In this document: positions 44,793 through 53,605 of the stretch, one piece after another | Layout: each line of letters starts with the position of its first letter | How positions within the stretch are numbered: the first letter of the stretch is position 1 | Assembly (NCBI GenBank): GCA_964470965.1 | Contig: CAYYIS010000029.1 | Span: 1-64,000 of the forward strand | DNA length: 64,000 nt | Reading direction: 5' to 3' | Source of the DNA: CAYYIS01 sp964470965 | GTDB taxonomy: Bacteria; JAAXHH01; JABIQT01 | Notes under the pieces: model-generated | Seen by the model: only the letters and a program-made list of their open reading frames with translations | The model's database searches: none | What the model was told of the DNA's origin: nothing | Program-made: the position numbers and the translations under genes

Positions 44793-46185
44793 ATCGGGTA
44801 TTTACGGGTTAAGGCAAGAATGGCCCCATGTGAAACGGTTCCACCTGGTCGGCATCGGTGGAATAAGCATGAGTGGGCTGGCAGAAATTCTTATGCACCT
44901 TGGGTATGATGTTTCCGGTTCTGACATCGGACGGTCTCATTTGACTGATAGATTGGCGGGAATGGGGGCCACCATTTACCGAGGGCACGACAAACATCAC
45001 GTGGCAGATACAGAGGTACTTGTGTATTCAGCAGCCATTGCGAATGACAATCCGGAACTGGTCGAAGCACACAACAGGGGTATTCCCGCGCTTTCCCGCG
45101 GAAATCTGCTGGCAGTGATGGTTCGTCAAGGCAAGGGCATCGCTGTGGCCGGTACCCACGGCAAGTCGACAACGACGAGTATGATAGGCTTAATGTTTCT
45201 GGATTGCGATCTCGATCCTACGCTAATGGTCGGCGCAGTCGTTCCGGCCATTGGCTCTAACGTGAGAATAGGCGCGGGAGAGCACGTAGTGGTAGAAGCG
45301 GATGAATACAGCGGTTCGTTTCTTGGGCTTACGCCCGATATCGCAGTTTTAACATCGATCGATGCGGATCATCTCGAATACTACGGCAGCCAGGATGCCA
45401 TAGACACCGCATTTTTATCCTTTGTACACGCGGTACCCTCTCATATGCCTGTAATCGTCTGCAAAGACGATCCAGGTGTGTGCCGGATCCTTCCCGATGT
45501 AAGACGTGAAACAATAACGTACGGTATCGAATCTGCTGCGGATGTCCGTGCCACAGAAATAATCCTCGATGGTTTCACCTCAAGCTCGACGGTTAGCATC
45601 GGAGGCATTGAAGCCGGTCGGTTAACCCTGAAACGCCCCGGCAGGTATCATATTTCTAACGCGCTGGCGGCTATAGCTACTGGTGACTACCTGGGGCTTA
45701 CATGGGAAGATATGCGGAAATCTCTCAACGGATTCGAAGGACTGGAGCGGCGTTTTGAGGTGAAGGGGGAAGAGAACGGTATTACGGTTGTCGACGATTA
45801 TGCGCATCATCCCACCGAGGTGTCGGCGCTCTTGAGAAGTGCCGGCGCCGGGGATTCCCGCATAGTGGCCGTTTTTCAACCCCACCTCTACAGCAGAACG
45901 AAACTCTTCGCAGAGGATTTCGGCGCAGCATTGACTTTAGCGGATGTGGTTGTCCTGACGGATGTGTTTCCTTCCCGTGAAAAACCAATGCCCGGTGTAA
46001 CAGGCGAATTGATCCACCGGGCCGTCCGGGACCGGGGCGGATGTGAGGTCTTCTATGTTGAGGATAAGCGTCAACTGGCAGATTTCGTCTCCGATAAGCT
46101 TCAGCCTGGAGACACGGTCCTAACGATCGGCGCTGGGGACATCACAGACGTCGGCAATCAGATTTTGGAACGAATTCGAGACTGA
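44770..46185 (+). CDS. murC: UDP-N-acetylmuramate:L-alanine ligase
   Basis: 471 aa from the ATG. It adds L-Ala to UDP-MurNAc with ATP, the first stem-peptide step. The UDP-binding start is HLVGIGGISMSGLAEIL; the ATP loop is VAGTHGKSTTTSM. YVLCxGNDPAL-type residues are seen later as VEADEYSGSF and DDYAHHPTEV. A GTG at 44743 would add nine residues, but GGAG lies 8 nt before the ATG at 44770. The gene overlaps ftsW by 23 bp, leaving no room for murG, which normally stands between them. Confidence 0.95.
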   Translation: MSSPALSKSGIYGLRQEWPHVKRFHLVGIGGISMSGLAEILMHLGYDVSGSDIGRSHLTDRLAGMGATIYRGHDKHHVADTEVLVYSAAIANDNPELVEAHNRGIPALSRGNLLAVMVRQGKGIAVAGTHGKSTTTSMIGLMFLDCDLDPTLMVGAVVPAIGSNVRIGAGEHVVVEADEYSGSFLGLTPDIAVLTSIDADHLEYYGSQDAIDTAFLSFVHAVPSHMPVIVCKDDPGVCRILPDVRRETITYGIESAADVRATEIILDGFTSSSTVSIGGIEAGRLTLKRPGRYHISNALAAIATGDYLGLTWEDMRKSLNGFEGLERRFEVKGEENGITVVDDYAHHPTEVSALLRSAGAGDSRIVAVFQPHLYSRTKLFAEDFGAALTLADVVVLTDVFPSREKPMPGVTGELIHRAVRDRGGCEVFYVEDKRQLADFVSDKLQPGDTVLTIGAGDITDVGNQILERIRD

Positions 46186-46186
46186 T

Positions 46187-47134
46187 ATGACGGTTTCAAG
46201 ACAACAAATTTCCACGACCGGGTTAGTGGGTCTGAAAGAGAAAGTCGGTGCGGAAAAGGTCCATGAAAAGGAGCCTCTGGCGCGTCATAGTACGCTCCGT
46301 ACCGGTGGTCCTGCGGATGTGCTCTGTACCCCGCATACAACAGGCGACCTTCAAAAAATCCTTAAGTGGGCTTTGGAAGAAGGGCTTCCGTGGATCGTAC
46401 TGGGAAACGGCAGTAACATGCTTTTTCCGGATTTCGGGTATCGTGGTGTTGTTATAAAAATCAGAGGCTCTCAAGTCAAACCTGAGACATTATGGCATTT
46501 GGATCAAAAGGGGCATACGGTATCTGCCGGAGCGGGTGTCAGCCTGGCCCGTCTCGCTTCTTTCTGCGCTGGTGCCGGTCTGAGCGGTATGGAGTGGGCC
46601 AGCGGAATACCGGGAGTCGTCGGTGGTTCCGTGAAGGGTAACGCTGGCGCCCACGGATCGGATATGGGAGAAGCCGTAGCCCAAATCGATTGTATGCGTG
46701 CTTCAGGAGAGATATTCACGCTCAACCCGAACGAACTGGGATTCGAATACCGCGATTCGGGAATATCCAGTGACATGTTAATCGTCCGCGCAATGTTTTC
46801 AATGGCCGATGATGATCCCGAGGTCATTAAGAGACGGATTCAGGAGCACACCGAGTATCGTAAAAAAACCCAGCCAACGGCCGGCCAGAGCGCAGGTTGT
46901 ATGTTTAAGAACCCGGAGGGCGATTCTGCAGGCAGGCTGATTGATGTGGCGGGTTGTAAGGGAATGGTCGAAGGAGGCGCCATGGTGTCAGGGCATCACG
47001 GCAATTTCATAGTAAATCGAGGGAACGCCAAATCTGCCGATGCCCTGAGACTCATCAATCTTATCCGGAAAAGGGTGTTGGATCACACCGGCATAGCGTT
47101 GACCCTGGAAGTCAGGTTGGTGGAGAACCTATGA
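46187..47134 (+). CDS. murB: UDP-N-acetylenolpyruvoylglucosamine reductase
   Basis: 315 aa flavoprotein that reduces the enolpyruvyl group to MurNAc. The FAD-binding domain has LARHSTLRTGGPAD and LGNGSNMLF. MEWASGIPGVVGGSVKGNAGAHG and AGCMFKNPEG carry further FAD and substrate residues. The YRKKTQP segment places it in the type II (short) MurB group, as in B. subtilis. It starts 1 bp after murC and overlaps ftsQ by ATGA. Substrate supply by MurA is not in the window. Confidence 0.95.
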   Translation: MTVSRQQISTTGLVGLKEKVGAEKVHEKEPLARHSTLRTGGPADVLCTPHTTGDLQKILKWALEEGLPWIVLGNGSNMLFPDFGYRGVVIKIRGSQVKPETLWHLDQKGHTVSAGAGVSLARLASFCAGAGLSGMEWASGIPGVVGGSVKGNAGAHGSDMGEAVAQIDCMRASGEIFTLNPNELGFEYRDSGISSDMLIVRAMFSMADDDPEVIKRRIQEHTEYRKKTQPTAGQSAGCMFKNPEGDSAGRLIDVAGCKGMVEGGAMVSGHHGNFIVNRGNAKSADALRLINLIRKRVLDHTGIALTLEVRLVENL

Positions 47135-47958
47135 GACGTACGTGGTGGCGGGTCGTTAAAAGGTTTGTCCTACTGGTTTGCAATCTGGCGCTCGCAACAG
47201 GTGCGATCAAAGCTTCGATCATGGGAGGCGAGGCTTTGCGTCACTGGATGTTGACAGCACCTGACTTCGACATTGTGGATATTTCGGTTTACAATAACGA
47301 TCTGATAACATCCGATGAAGTGATATTACTCTCCGGATTGAACATTGGGACCAACATCTTTCAAGCTGATCTGAATCTCGCGTATCATCGTTTAGAAAGT
47401 GATCCCCGTTTCATGGATGTATTCCTGCGACCTGAGTATCCGAACCACATTTCTATTTTTGTGGATGAAAAACGCCCGGTCGCATACATCCAATTAGATA
47501 GGATGTACGGACTCGATGAAGATGCCGCGGTTATACCCTTGACGACGACCGAAAGACTACCGGACTTACCCGTAATCACGGGTTCCGGCAATTTGAGACC
47601 CGATATGTTCGAGACGTCTGGCGAAGGTAGGGTTAACCCATCTGCCGAGAATGAATTTTCATTGATTCAAGCACTTTACATCATCGAGAAATTAAGAAGT
47701 CATTCCTCGGAAATGCTTAGTAGGATTTCCGAGGTTTACATCGCGGATCCCATTGATCCTATTTTGTTTACGACCGAGGACGGAATAGTTGTTAGAATTG
47801 GTGTGGGAAGTCTTACTGATAAACTGGAACGGCTTGACAGCATGTTAACCCAACTGGAAAATGTGGACATAAAAACGCCTATTATTGATCTTCGTTTCAG
47901 GGATCAGGTTATTATCAGGCCGATAATTACAGCTCGGCAACCCGCGGAACAATCTTGA
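47131..47958 (+). CDS. ftsQ: Cell division protein FtsQ
   Basis: 275 aa. A basic N-terminus (MRRTWWRVVKRF) and one membrane helix (about 10-30) precede a POTRA domain. In it, DIVDISVYNNDLITSDEVILLSG (split: VYNNDLITSDEV) and LESDPRFMDVFLRPEYPNHISIFVDEKRPVAYI (split: DPRFMDVFLR, VDEKRPVAYI) follow the POTRA/FtsQ pattern. It links FtsL/FtsB to the divisome in the periplasm. Place between murB and ftsA and the 4-bp overlap with murB support the call. Confidence 0.87.
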   Translation: MRRTWWRVVKRFVLLVCNLALATGAIKASIMGGEALRHWMLTAPDFDIVDISVYNNDLITSDEVILLSGLNIGTNIFQADLNLAYHRLESDPRFMDVFLRPEYPNHISIFVDEKRPVAYIQLDRMYGLDEDAAVIPLTTTERLPDLPVITGSGNLRPDMFETSGEGRVNPSAENEFSLIQALYIIEKLRSHSSEMLSRISEVYIADPIDPILFTTEDGIVVRIGVGSLTDKLERLDSMLTQLENVDIKTPIIDLRFRDQVIIRPIITARQPAEQS

Positions 47959-47983
47959 CGAACGCAATGGAATGAGGGTAATA

Positions 47984-49213
47984 ATGGCTGACGAAATCAT
48001 CGCAGGATTGGACATCGGAACGACTAATGTTTCAGTGATAATCGGCGAGCCGGACGGGGCAGATCTGAACGTCCTGGGCATCGGAACATCACACTCGGAA
48101 GGATTACGTCGCGGTGTGATTGTAAATATGGACAAAACGGTACAGTCTATTGCCCAGGCTGCCGAGGAGGCAGAGACTGCGGCCGGGGTCGAGATAGATT
48201 CCGTGTACGCGGGCGTTGCCGGCGAGCACATTCAAAGTGTGAACAGCCGCGGTGCGATTGACATACCACGCGGGGACCTGGGTATCACCCAGAAGGACAT
48301 CAGGCGGGTTTTTGAGGCGGCCCAGGCATCACAGATTCCTATGGACCGGGAGTTGATACATCTTTTACCCCAAGAATTTATCGTGGACGATCAACGGGGG
48401 ATACACGATCCCATCGGGATGCACGGCGTAAGACTGGAAGTTCTAGTGCATGTCGTTACAGGCGCCATCACGTCGGTCCAGAATCAATACAAATGCATCA
48501 AGCAGGCCGGTCTTGGTATTCGAGATATGGTTCTTGATTCATATGGTTCCAGCTTTGCAGTACTTTCGAACGATGAAAAAGAACTGGGTGTGGTGCTACT
48601 CGATGTAGGAGGGGGCACGACAGACATGGCATTGTTCTTCGAAGGAAGTATAAGACATTCCGCAGTGATTCCACTGGGAGGACGGAATATAACGAGTGAT
48701 ATCGCTATCGGCCTCAGGACTCCTCTGGAGCAGGCGGAAGAAATTAAGCGGGAGCATTGTAGTGCCGTCACCCGGTCTTCCGAAGATGATTCATTAATAG
48801 AAGTTCCCGCCGACGGGGATCGTCCCACAAGGAAAGTGTCGAGTGAACAGTTGAATTCCATCGCCGGGCCTCGTATGGAGGAGATTTTTTCCTTCGCCAA
48901 TAGGGAGATGAAGAAAAGCGGTTATTATGACTTGCTCGGTGCCGGGGTTGTCATTACTGGTGGCGGTGCCTTGATGCCCGGGACCGTTGATCTCGCCGAA
49001 CAGGTATTCGGGATGCCCGCCCACATCGGAACACCCCGTCGAGTCAGTGGTCTCGTTGAATCGGACACGGCGCCTATGCATGCCACAGGCATCGGTCTGA
49101 TAATGTACGGCATGGAATCACACGATCACAAGGAGTGGAATGGATACTTGGGGAATAGTCTAATCGGCCGGATGGCCGGTCGAATGAAGCAGTGGTTTGA
49201 AGATCTTTCATGA
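47984..49213 (+). CDS. ftsA: Cell division protein FtsA
   Basis: 409 aa actin-like ATPase that tethers FtsZ to the membrane. It starts MADEIIAGLDIGTTNVSVII (phosphate 1), with SHSEGLRRGVIVNMD, LLDVGGGTTDMALF (phosphate 2) and VVITGGGALMPG (adenosine loop). The C-terminus (SLIGRMAGRMKQWFEDLS) is an amphipathic helix, the membrane-targeting sequence. GAGGG lies 5 nt before the ATG at 47984; an ATG 12 bp upstream would use the same frame but overlaps this site. Confidence 0.95.
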   Translation: MADEIIAGLDIGTTNVSVIIGEPDGADLNVLGIGTSHSEGLRRGVIVNMDKTVQSIAQAAEEAETAAGVEIDSVYAGVAGEHIQSVNSRGAIDIPRGDLGITQKDIRRVFEAAQASQIPMDRELIHLLPQEFIVDDQRGIHDPIGMHGVRLEVLVHVVTGAITSVQNQYKCIKQAGLGIRDMVLDSYGSSFAVLSNDEKELGVVLLDVGGGTTDMALFFEGSIRHSAVIPLGGRNITSDIAIGLRTPLEQAEEIKREHCSAVTRSSEDDSLIEVPADGDRPTRKVSSEQLNSIAGPRMEEIFSFANREMKKSGYYDLLGAGVVITGGGALMPGTVDLAEQVFGMPAHIGTPRRVSGLVESDTAPMHATGIGLIMYGMESHDHKEWNGYLGNSLIGRMAGRMKQWFEDLS

Positions 49214-49215
49214 AG

Positions 49216-49246
49216 AACCGTGACACGGTTTAGTTCGGTGCCGTGT
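49216..49246 (+). promoter_or_regulatory. Overlapping inverted repeats between ftsA and ftsZ
   Basis: AACCGTG-a-CACGGTT (49216-49230) is a perfect palindrome. ACACGG (49223-49228) can instead pair with CCGTGT (49241-49246) across a 12-nt loop. The two pairings share bases and exclude each other. They lie in the 67-bp gap before ftsZ, without a T tract, so a classic terminator is unlikely; a binding site or RNA switch/processing site is possible. Confidence 0.4.
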
Positions 49247-49280
49247 TCAATCACAGTCACACGAATCAGGAGGTTTAATC

Positions 49281-50540
49281 ATGGTGACGTTTGGTTTTGA
49301 CACCAATCCAAGTTTGTATGCCCGTATGAAGGTCATTGGGGTCGGTGGTGCGGGGGGGAATGCCGTGAATCATATGATCGCCGAAGGTGTACCCGGTGTG
49401 GAATTTATGGTGGCCAACACGGACGCACAAGACCTGGCAGAGTCGAACGCCCGGTTTAAAATTCAACTCGGTAGAGAAATCACAAGAGGACTGGGTGCGG
49501 GCGCCGACCCTGACACCGGTAAGAAAGCTGCGGAAGAAAGCCGTGATGAGATCACCGAACACCTGGCGGACCTTGACATGGTATTCATTACGGCGGGTAT
49601 GGGCGGTGGTACTGGAACCGGCGCCGCGCCGGTAATCGCACAGATCGCCAAAGAACGGGGAATACTGACGATTGGCGTCGTAACGAAACCATTTAAGTTC
49701 GAAGGCCCTAAACGCATGCAGCACGCAGAAGCGGGCTTGGCCGAGTTGAAAGAATTTGTGGACACGGTCGTAGTCATACCGAATCAGAAACTTAAGGACG
49801 CGGTCAGCAAAGAGACTACGTTCAAAGATGCTCTGAAATATGCCGACGACGTACTGCTCCATGCCACGCGCGGCGTATCCGATCTGGTTACGCTTCCGGG
49901 TCTGATCAACGTCGATTTCTCCGACGTCCGCACCACGATGCACGAAAAAGGTGATGCGTTGATGGGTACGGGATCTGCGGACGGTGAGAATCGCGCCAAA
50001 GAAGCGGCCCACCTTGCCATGACACATCCGCTGCTGGAAGATCTTGAAATCAATGGGGCTCAGGATATTCTGGTGAACCTGACCGGAGGGCACGATCTGA
50101 CCCTTTTCGATGTGGATGAGGCCATGACCGCTGTCCAGGACGCCGCGAGTAATCCCAATGTCATCCTTGGTACGGCGCTCGACGAATCTCTCGAGGGCAC
50201 CGTGCGGCTTACGCTCATTGCTACCGGTCTCGGGACTGCCGCCAGTACCAAAGAAGAGATGGTGCGAAATCTGGTCCAGTTCCGGCCTGACCTTCCCAAT
50301 GACCAGGACATGCCGACTTACAAACGCGATCAGAAGCGCACTCCGCCGGAAGATGTCGTAATGCCGACGGGGTCAGCCGGTGCGGAGCCTGCTGCTTTAG
50401 CAGTACCTACCTACATACGCCCGGATGACGTGGAGACGCCGGCGGATGATATCGCAAAACCCACTAGCTCAGCCGACACCGAGTCTGCTGATTTTGCAGT
50501 ACCTACCTACATGCGCCGCAGGCGAAGTTTCGGCACCTGA
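49281..50540 (+). CDS. ftsZ: Cell division protein FtsZ
   Basis: 419 aa tubulin-like GTPase forming the Z-ring. The GTP site is complete: GVGGAGGNAVNHM near the N-terminus, the tubulin signature GGGTGTG (108-114), and NTDAQDL. T7-loop residues GLINVDFSDV are present for GTP hydrolysis. The globular domain ends near 320. The tail carries three PTYxR motifs at about 31-32-residue spacing, described separately. AGGAGG precedes the ATG. It ends the dcw operon at a strong hairpin. Confidence 0.97.
   Translation: MVTFGFDTNPSLYARMKVIGVGGAGGNAVNHMIAEGVPGVEFMVANTDAQDLAESNARFKIQLGREITRGLGAGADPDTGKKAAEESRDEITEHLADLDMVFITAGMGGGTGTGAAPVIAQIAKERGILTIGVVTKPFKFEGPKRMQHAEAGLAELKEFVDTVVVIPNQKLKDAVSKETTFKDALKYADDVLLHATRGVSDLVTLPGLINVDFSDVRTTMHEKGDALMGTGSADGENRAKEAAHLAMTHPLLEDLEINGAQDILVNLTGGHDLTLFDVDEAMTAVQDAASNPNVILGTALDESLEGTVRLTLIATGLGTAASTKEEMVRNLVQFRPDLPNDQDMPTYKRDQKRTPPEDVVMPTGSAGAEPAALAVPTYIRPDDVETPADDIAKPTSSADTESADFAVPTYMRRRRSFGT
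50307..50525 (+). repeat. Repeated PTYxR tail motif in ftsZ
   Basis: The FtsZ tail reads DMPTYKR (343-349), AVPTYIR (374-380) and AVPTYMR (406-412), the last being the expected C-terminal peptide that binds FtsA and other partners. Copies two and three are 96 bp apart (50400 and 50496) with near-identical DNA (GCAGTACCTACCTACAT) and related flanks (PTGSAGAE and PTSSADTE). This points to a recent in-frame tandem duplication; copy one is older and more diverged. Confidence 0.85.
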
Positions 50541-50614
50541 AATTTACGGAACAGGACTCGGAAAAACGAGCCCTGAACCGATAGGTACCATTCGCGAGTA
50601 CAATGGTCAACATT

Positions 50615-50648
50615 GAAGCCATGATTCGTCTAGAATCATGGCTTCTTT
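50615..50648 (+). terminator. Terminator after ftsZ
   Basis: A perfect 13-bp stem, GAAGCCATGATTC (50615-50627) with GAATCATGGCTTC (50633-50645), closes a 5-nt loop and is followed by a short TTT (50646-50648). The T tract is weak, but the hairpin is exact and sits at the end of the dcw operon. Confidence 0.8.
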
Positions 50649-50720
50649 GTCTCCGTAACCAACTGGACCGGAGTGATTTTTAAAAATACACTCATGACCG
50701 GCTGTTTACATTTAATTGTG

Positions 50721-50749
50721 TTGACAAAAAAGTTCACGGCCATTATTAT
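50721..50749 (+). promoter_or_regulatory. Promoter of the valS-mreBCD operon
   Basis: TTGACA (50721-50726), 17 bp, TATTAT (50744-50749); a TATAAT-like AT-rich run follows. The leader is about 160 nt. It holds only a weak hairpin, TCCC-GGGA, followed by six T (50815-50821). I see no T-box core (AGGGTGG) here. Confidence 0.72.
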
Positions 50750-50914
50750 TAAGGTATATAATACCCGTACATTCTATCTATATCCATGGGCTACAGCCAT
50801 ATTCCCCGATCGGGATTTTTTAACGTCTATTTTCGTTTGTACCCCGGTTTCGATTTTACGTCCAGGCAAGCCTGTCGCTAATCATTGATCAGGAAGGATG
50901 ACTTTTATACGATC

Positions 50915-53602
50915 ATGTCTGAAAAAGGCCTTGCCCCCCAGTACGATCCAAGACCTGTTGAGCACAAATGGTACTCTTTCTGGTTAAAGAACGACTTATT
51001 TCGCGCTAACCCCGATACCGGTCGCCCCCCCTTCACGATCGTCATTCCTCCGCCGAATGTAACGGGAATCCTGCACATCGGTCATATTCTTAACAACACC
51101 GTCCAGGATATACTGATTCGCTGGAAACGGATGCAGGGCTACGAAGCATTGTGGATGCCGGGTACAGACCACGCAGGAATCGCTACCCAGGTTGTTGTGG
51201 AAAAGATGCTGGCCGGTAGAGGGATACAGAAAAAAGAAATCGGACGCGATCGGTTTATCCGTGAGGTATGGGAGTGGCGTGAGCAATACGGGGGCACCAT
51301 AATTGAGCAGCTTAAACGCCTTGGCGCTTCCTGCGACTGGCCCCGTGAGCGGTTTACGATGGATGAGGGCCTGTCAAAGGCCGTATTGAAAGTTTTTGTC
51401 GAACTTTACGACAAAGGCATAATTTACAGAGGATACCGAATCATAAACTGGTGTCCACGGTGTAACACTGCGCTCTCGAATGAAGAAGCTATCCCTAGGG
51501 AAGAAAATGGGTCCCTCTGGGTGATTGATTACCCATTGAAGGACGGCACAGGCAAGGTATCCATAGCCACCACTCGTCCAGAGACCATGCTTGGAGACAC
51601 CGGCGTGGCAGTTCATCCGGACGATCCGCGGTATACAGGACTAATTGGGAAAACACTTGAGTTACCGCTGGTCGGCCGCGAAATCCCTGTTGTCGGGGAT
51701 GCGGAACTGGTGGATCCGGAATTCGGCACCGGTGCGGTGAAAGTGACACCGGCCCATGATCCGAACGATTTTGTTATGGGGCAGAAGCACAATCTACCTC
51801 AGATCCTGATCATGGATGAACTGGGCAAAATGAATGAAAACGCCGGTACCGATTATGAGGGTATGGAGCGTTTCGAGGCACGTGAAAAAATAGTCAAGGA
51901 TTTGGAGGAGAAAGGCTTAATTGTGCGTGTAGAACATCACACGCACGCAGTTCCCCATTGTCAACGCTGTGATACCATACTCGAACCCTATCTTTCAAGG
52001 CAGTGGTTCGCCCGGATGAAACCCCTGGCGGATCGACTGTTGAAAGCGCTCGATGCCGATGGTATTCCGTCGTTTACACCGGAACACTGGGTTAAAACGT
52101 ACCGGCACTGGCTTGAAAATATCGAAGACTGGTGTATCTCCCGTCAGTTATGGTGGGGCCACCGGATTCCTGTCTGGTATTGTGACGACTGTGACCACGT
52201 GTATGTTGGGACGGATCGCCGGACGGACTGTCCTGAATGTAACAGCCGAAATATTCGACAGGATGAGGACGTTCTGGATACCTGGTTTTCATCCGCGCTC
52301 TGGCCATTCTCAACGATGGGGTGGCCAGAGGAGACCGAAGATCTGAAGTATTTTTATCCCACATCCGTGCTCGTCACCGGCCATGATATCCTGTTTTTCT
52401 GGGTTGCCCGCATGATGATGATGGGATATGAGCTCATGGGTGAAAGGCCGTTCGACGACGTGTATCTGACCAGCCTGGTGCGTGATGCCAAAGGGCGTAA
52501 GCTCAGCAAATCACTGGGCAATTCACCGGATCCCATTCATATCATGGACACGTACGGATCAGACGGTCTGCGGATGGCCATGATGCTCATGGCGCCGCAT
52601 GGTCAGGACATCCTGTATGCCGATGAGCGCATGGAAACGGGGCGTAACTTCGCAAACAAACTCTGGAACGCCGCCCGATTTGTATTGATGCATCAGGAGG
52701 AAAAGTTTTCAGCGATACATTCGAGTTCGGAGCTTTCCGACCGGTGGGACTGCTGGATCCTCCATCGACTTGGACAGACGATTCAAAATGTGACAGAGGC
52801 CCTGGACAGATATGCATTTCATGAAACCGCCCGGTTACTTTATGACTTTCTTTGGCACGATTACTGTGATTGGTATCTCGAGGTTATAAAACCACGCCTC
52901 TTTAACGAATCCGACATGGAATCCCGTGATGACGCCAGGCGCGTATCACTGCACGTGCTGGAACAAACATTACGATTGCTGCATCCGATTATGCCATTTA
53001 TATCGGAGGAAATTTGGCAACAATTGCGAAACTATTTTAAAACCGAAGGGGCACAGATCAGCATTATGAAATGTGAATGGCCCACGGATACGGGTAACAT
53101 TGCCAATGAGATTGCGGAAGGTGAGATACGGCTGCTTCAGCAATTAACCGGTGCCATTCGCGAAGTCAGGGCGGATTTCAGCGTTCCTCCAAGCAAGAGA
53201 ATGCAGGTGATTTGCCATGTTCCCGATCCTGAAATGCGCACACTGATCATGGACGCGGAATCTAACCTCTCCAACTTGGCCACCGCAGAGATTTCAATCG
53301 AGCAGAATGGCGCGAAAAATGTACGCCCTCCGCTTTCGGCGGCCGGGATTCTCCACGGCATGGAATTTTTCGTCCCTCTTGCCGACCTGATAGATGTTAC
53401 CGTTGAAAGTGCTCGACTGACTAAAGAAAAGGATCGGGTTACCAGGGAGGTCAGAAAGGTCGAAGCACGTCTATCGAACGAGAAATTTGTAACCAAAGCG
53501 CCCGAGGAAGTCGTGGCAAAGGAAAAGGACAAGCAGAAGCGCTACGAAGACTTACTGGAGCGGTTAGAACGGAATCTGTCTGTAATTCAGGAAACGGAAT
53601 GA
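50915..53602 (+). CDS. valS: Valyl-tRNA synthetase
   Basis: 895 aa class Ia synthetase charging tRNA-Val. The HIGH motif is LHIGH (53-57, in PNVTGILHIGH) and the KMSKS loop is KLSKS (529-533, in GRKLSKSLGNSPDP). The CP1 editing domain (TTRPETMLGDTGVAVHPDDPR, split TTRPETMLGDTG) removes mischarged Thr. A zinc-type CPRCNTALS and a second Cys set (CDDCDHVYV, CPEC) lie between. The C-terminal about 65 residues form the tRNA-binding coiled coil (KDRVTREVRKVEARL). The ATG at 50915 is chosen by family length; its ribosome site is poor (AGGAAGG is 17 nt away), so an upstream in-frame TTG at 50885 cannot be ruled out. Confidence 0.95.
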   Translation: MSEKGLAPQYDPRPVEHKWYSFWLKNDLFRANPDTGRPPFTIVIPPPNVTGILHIGHILNNTVQDILIRWKRMQGYEALWMPGTDHAGIATQVVVEKMLAGRGIQKKEIGRDRFIREVWEWREQYGGTIIEQLKRLGASCDWPRERFTMDEGLSKAVLKVFVELYDKGIIYRGYRIINWCPRCNTALSNEEAIPREENGSLWVIDYPLKDGTGKVSIATTRPETMLGDTGVAVHPDDPRYTGLIGKTLELPLVGREIPVVGDAELVDPEFGTGAVKVTPAHDPNDFVMGQKHNLPQILIMDELGKMNENAGTDYEGMERFEAREKIVKDLEEKGLIVRVEHHTHAVPHCQRCDTILEPYLSRQWFARMKPLADRLLKALDADGIPSFTPEHWVKTYRHWLENIEDWCISRQLWWGHRIPVWYCDDCDHVYVGTDRRTDCPECNSRNIRQDEDVLDTWFSSALWPFSTMGWPEETEDLKYFYPTSVLVTGHDILFFWVARMMMMGYELMGERPFDDVYLTSLVRDAKGRKLSKSLGNSPDPIHIMDTYGSDGLRMAMMLMAPHGQDILYADERMETGRNFANKLWNAARFVLMHQEEKFSAIHSSSELSDRWDCWILHRLGQTIQNVTEALDRYAFHETARLLYDFLWHDYCDWYLEVIKPRLFNESDMESRDDARRVSLHVLEQTLRLLHPIMPFISEEIWQQLRNYFKTEGAQISIMKCEWPTDTGNIANEIAEGEIRLLQQLTGAIREVRADFSVPPSKRMQVICHVPDPEMRTLIMDAESNLSNLATAEISIEQNGAKNVRPPLSAAGILHGMEFFVPLADLIDVTVESARLTKEKDRVTREVRKVEARLSNEKFVTKAPEEVVAKEKDKQKRYEDLLERLERNLSVIQETE

Positions 53603-53605
53603 ATC

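Noticed and set aside
50750..50914. T-box riboswitch or attenuator before valS
   Set aside because: The T-box core and the antiterminator bulge sequence are absent. Only a 4-bp hairpin before six T is present, too weak to call.
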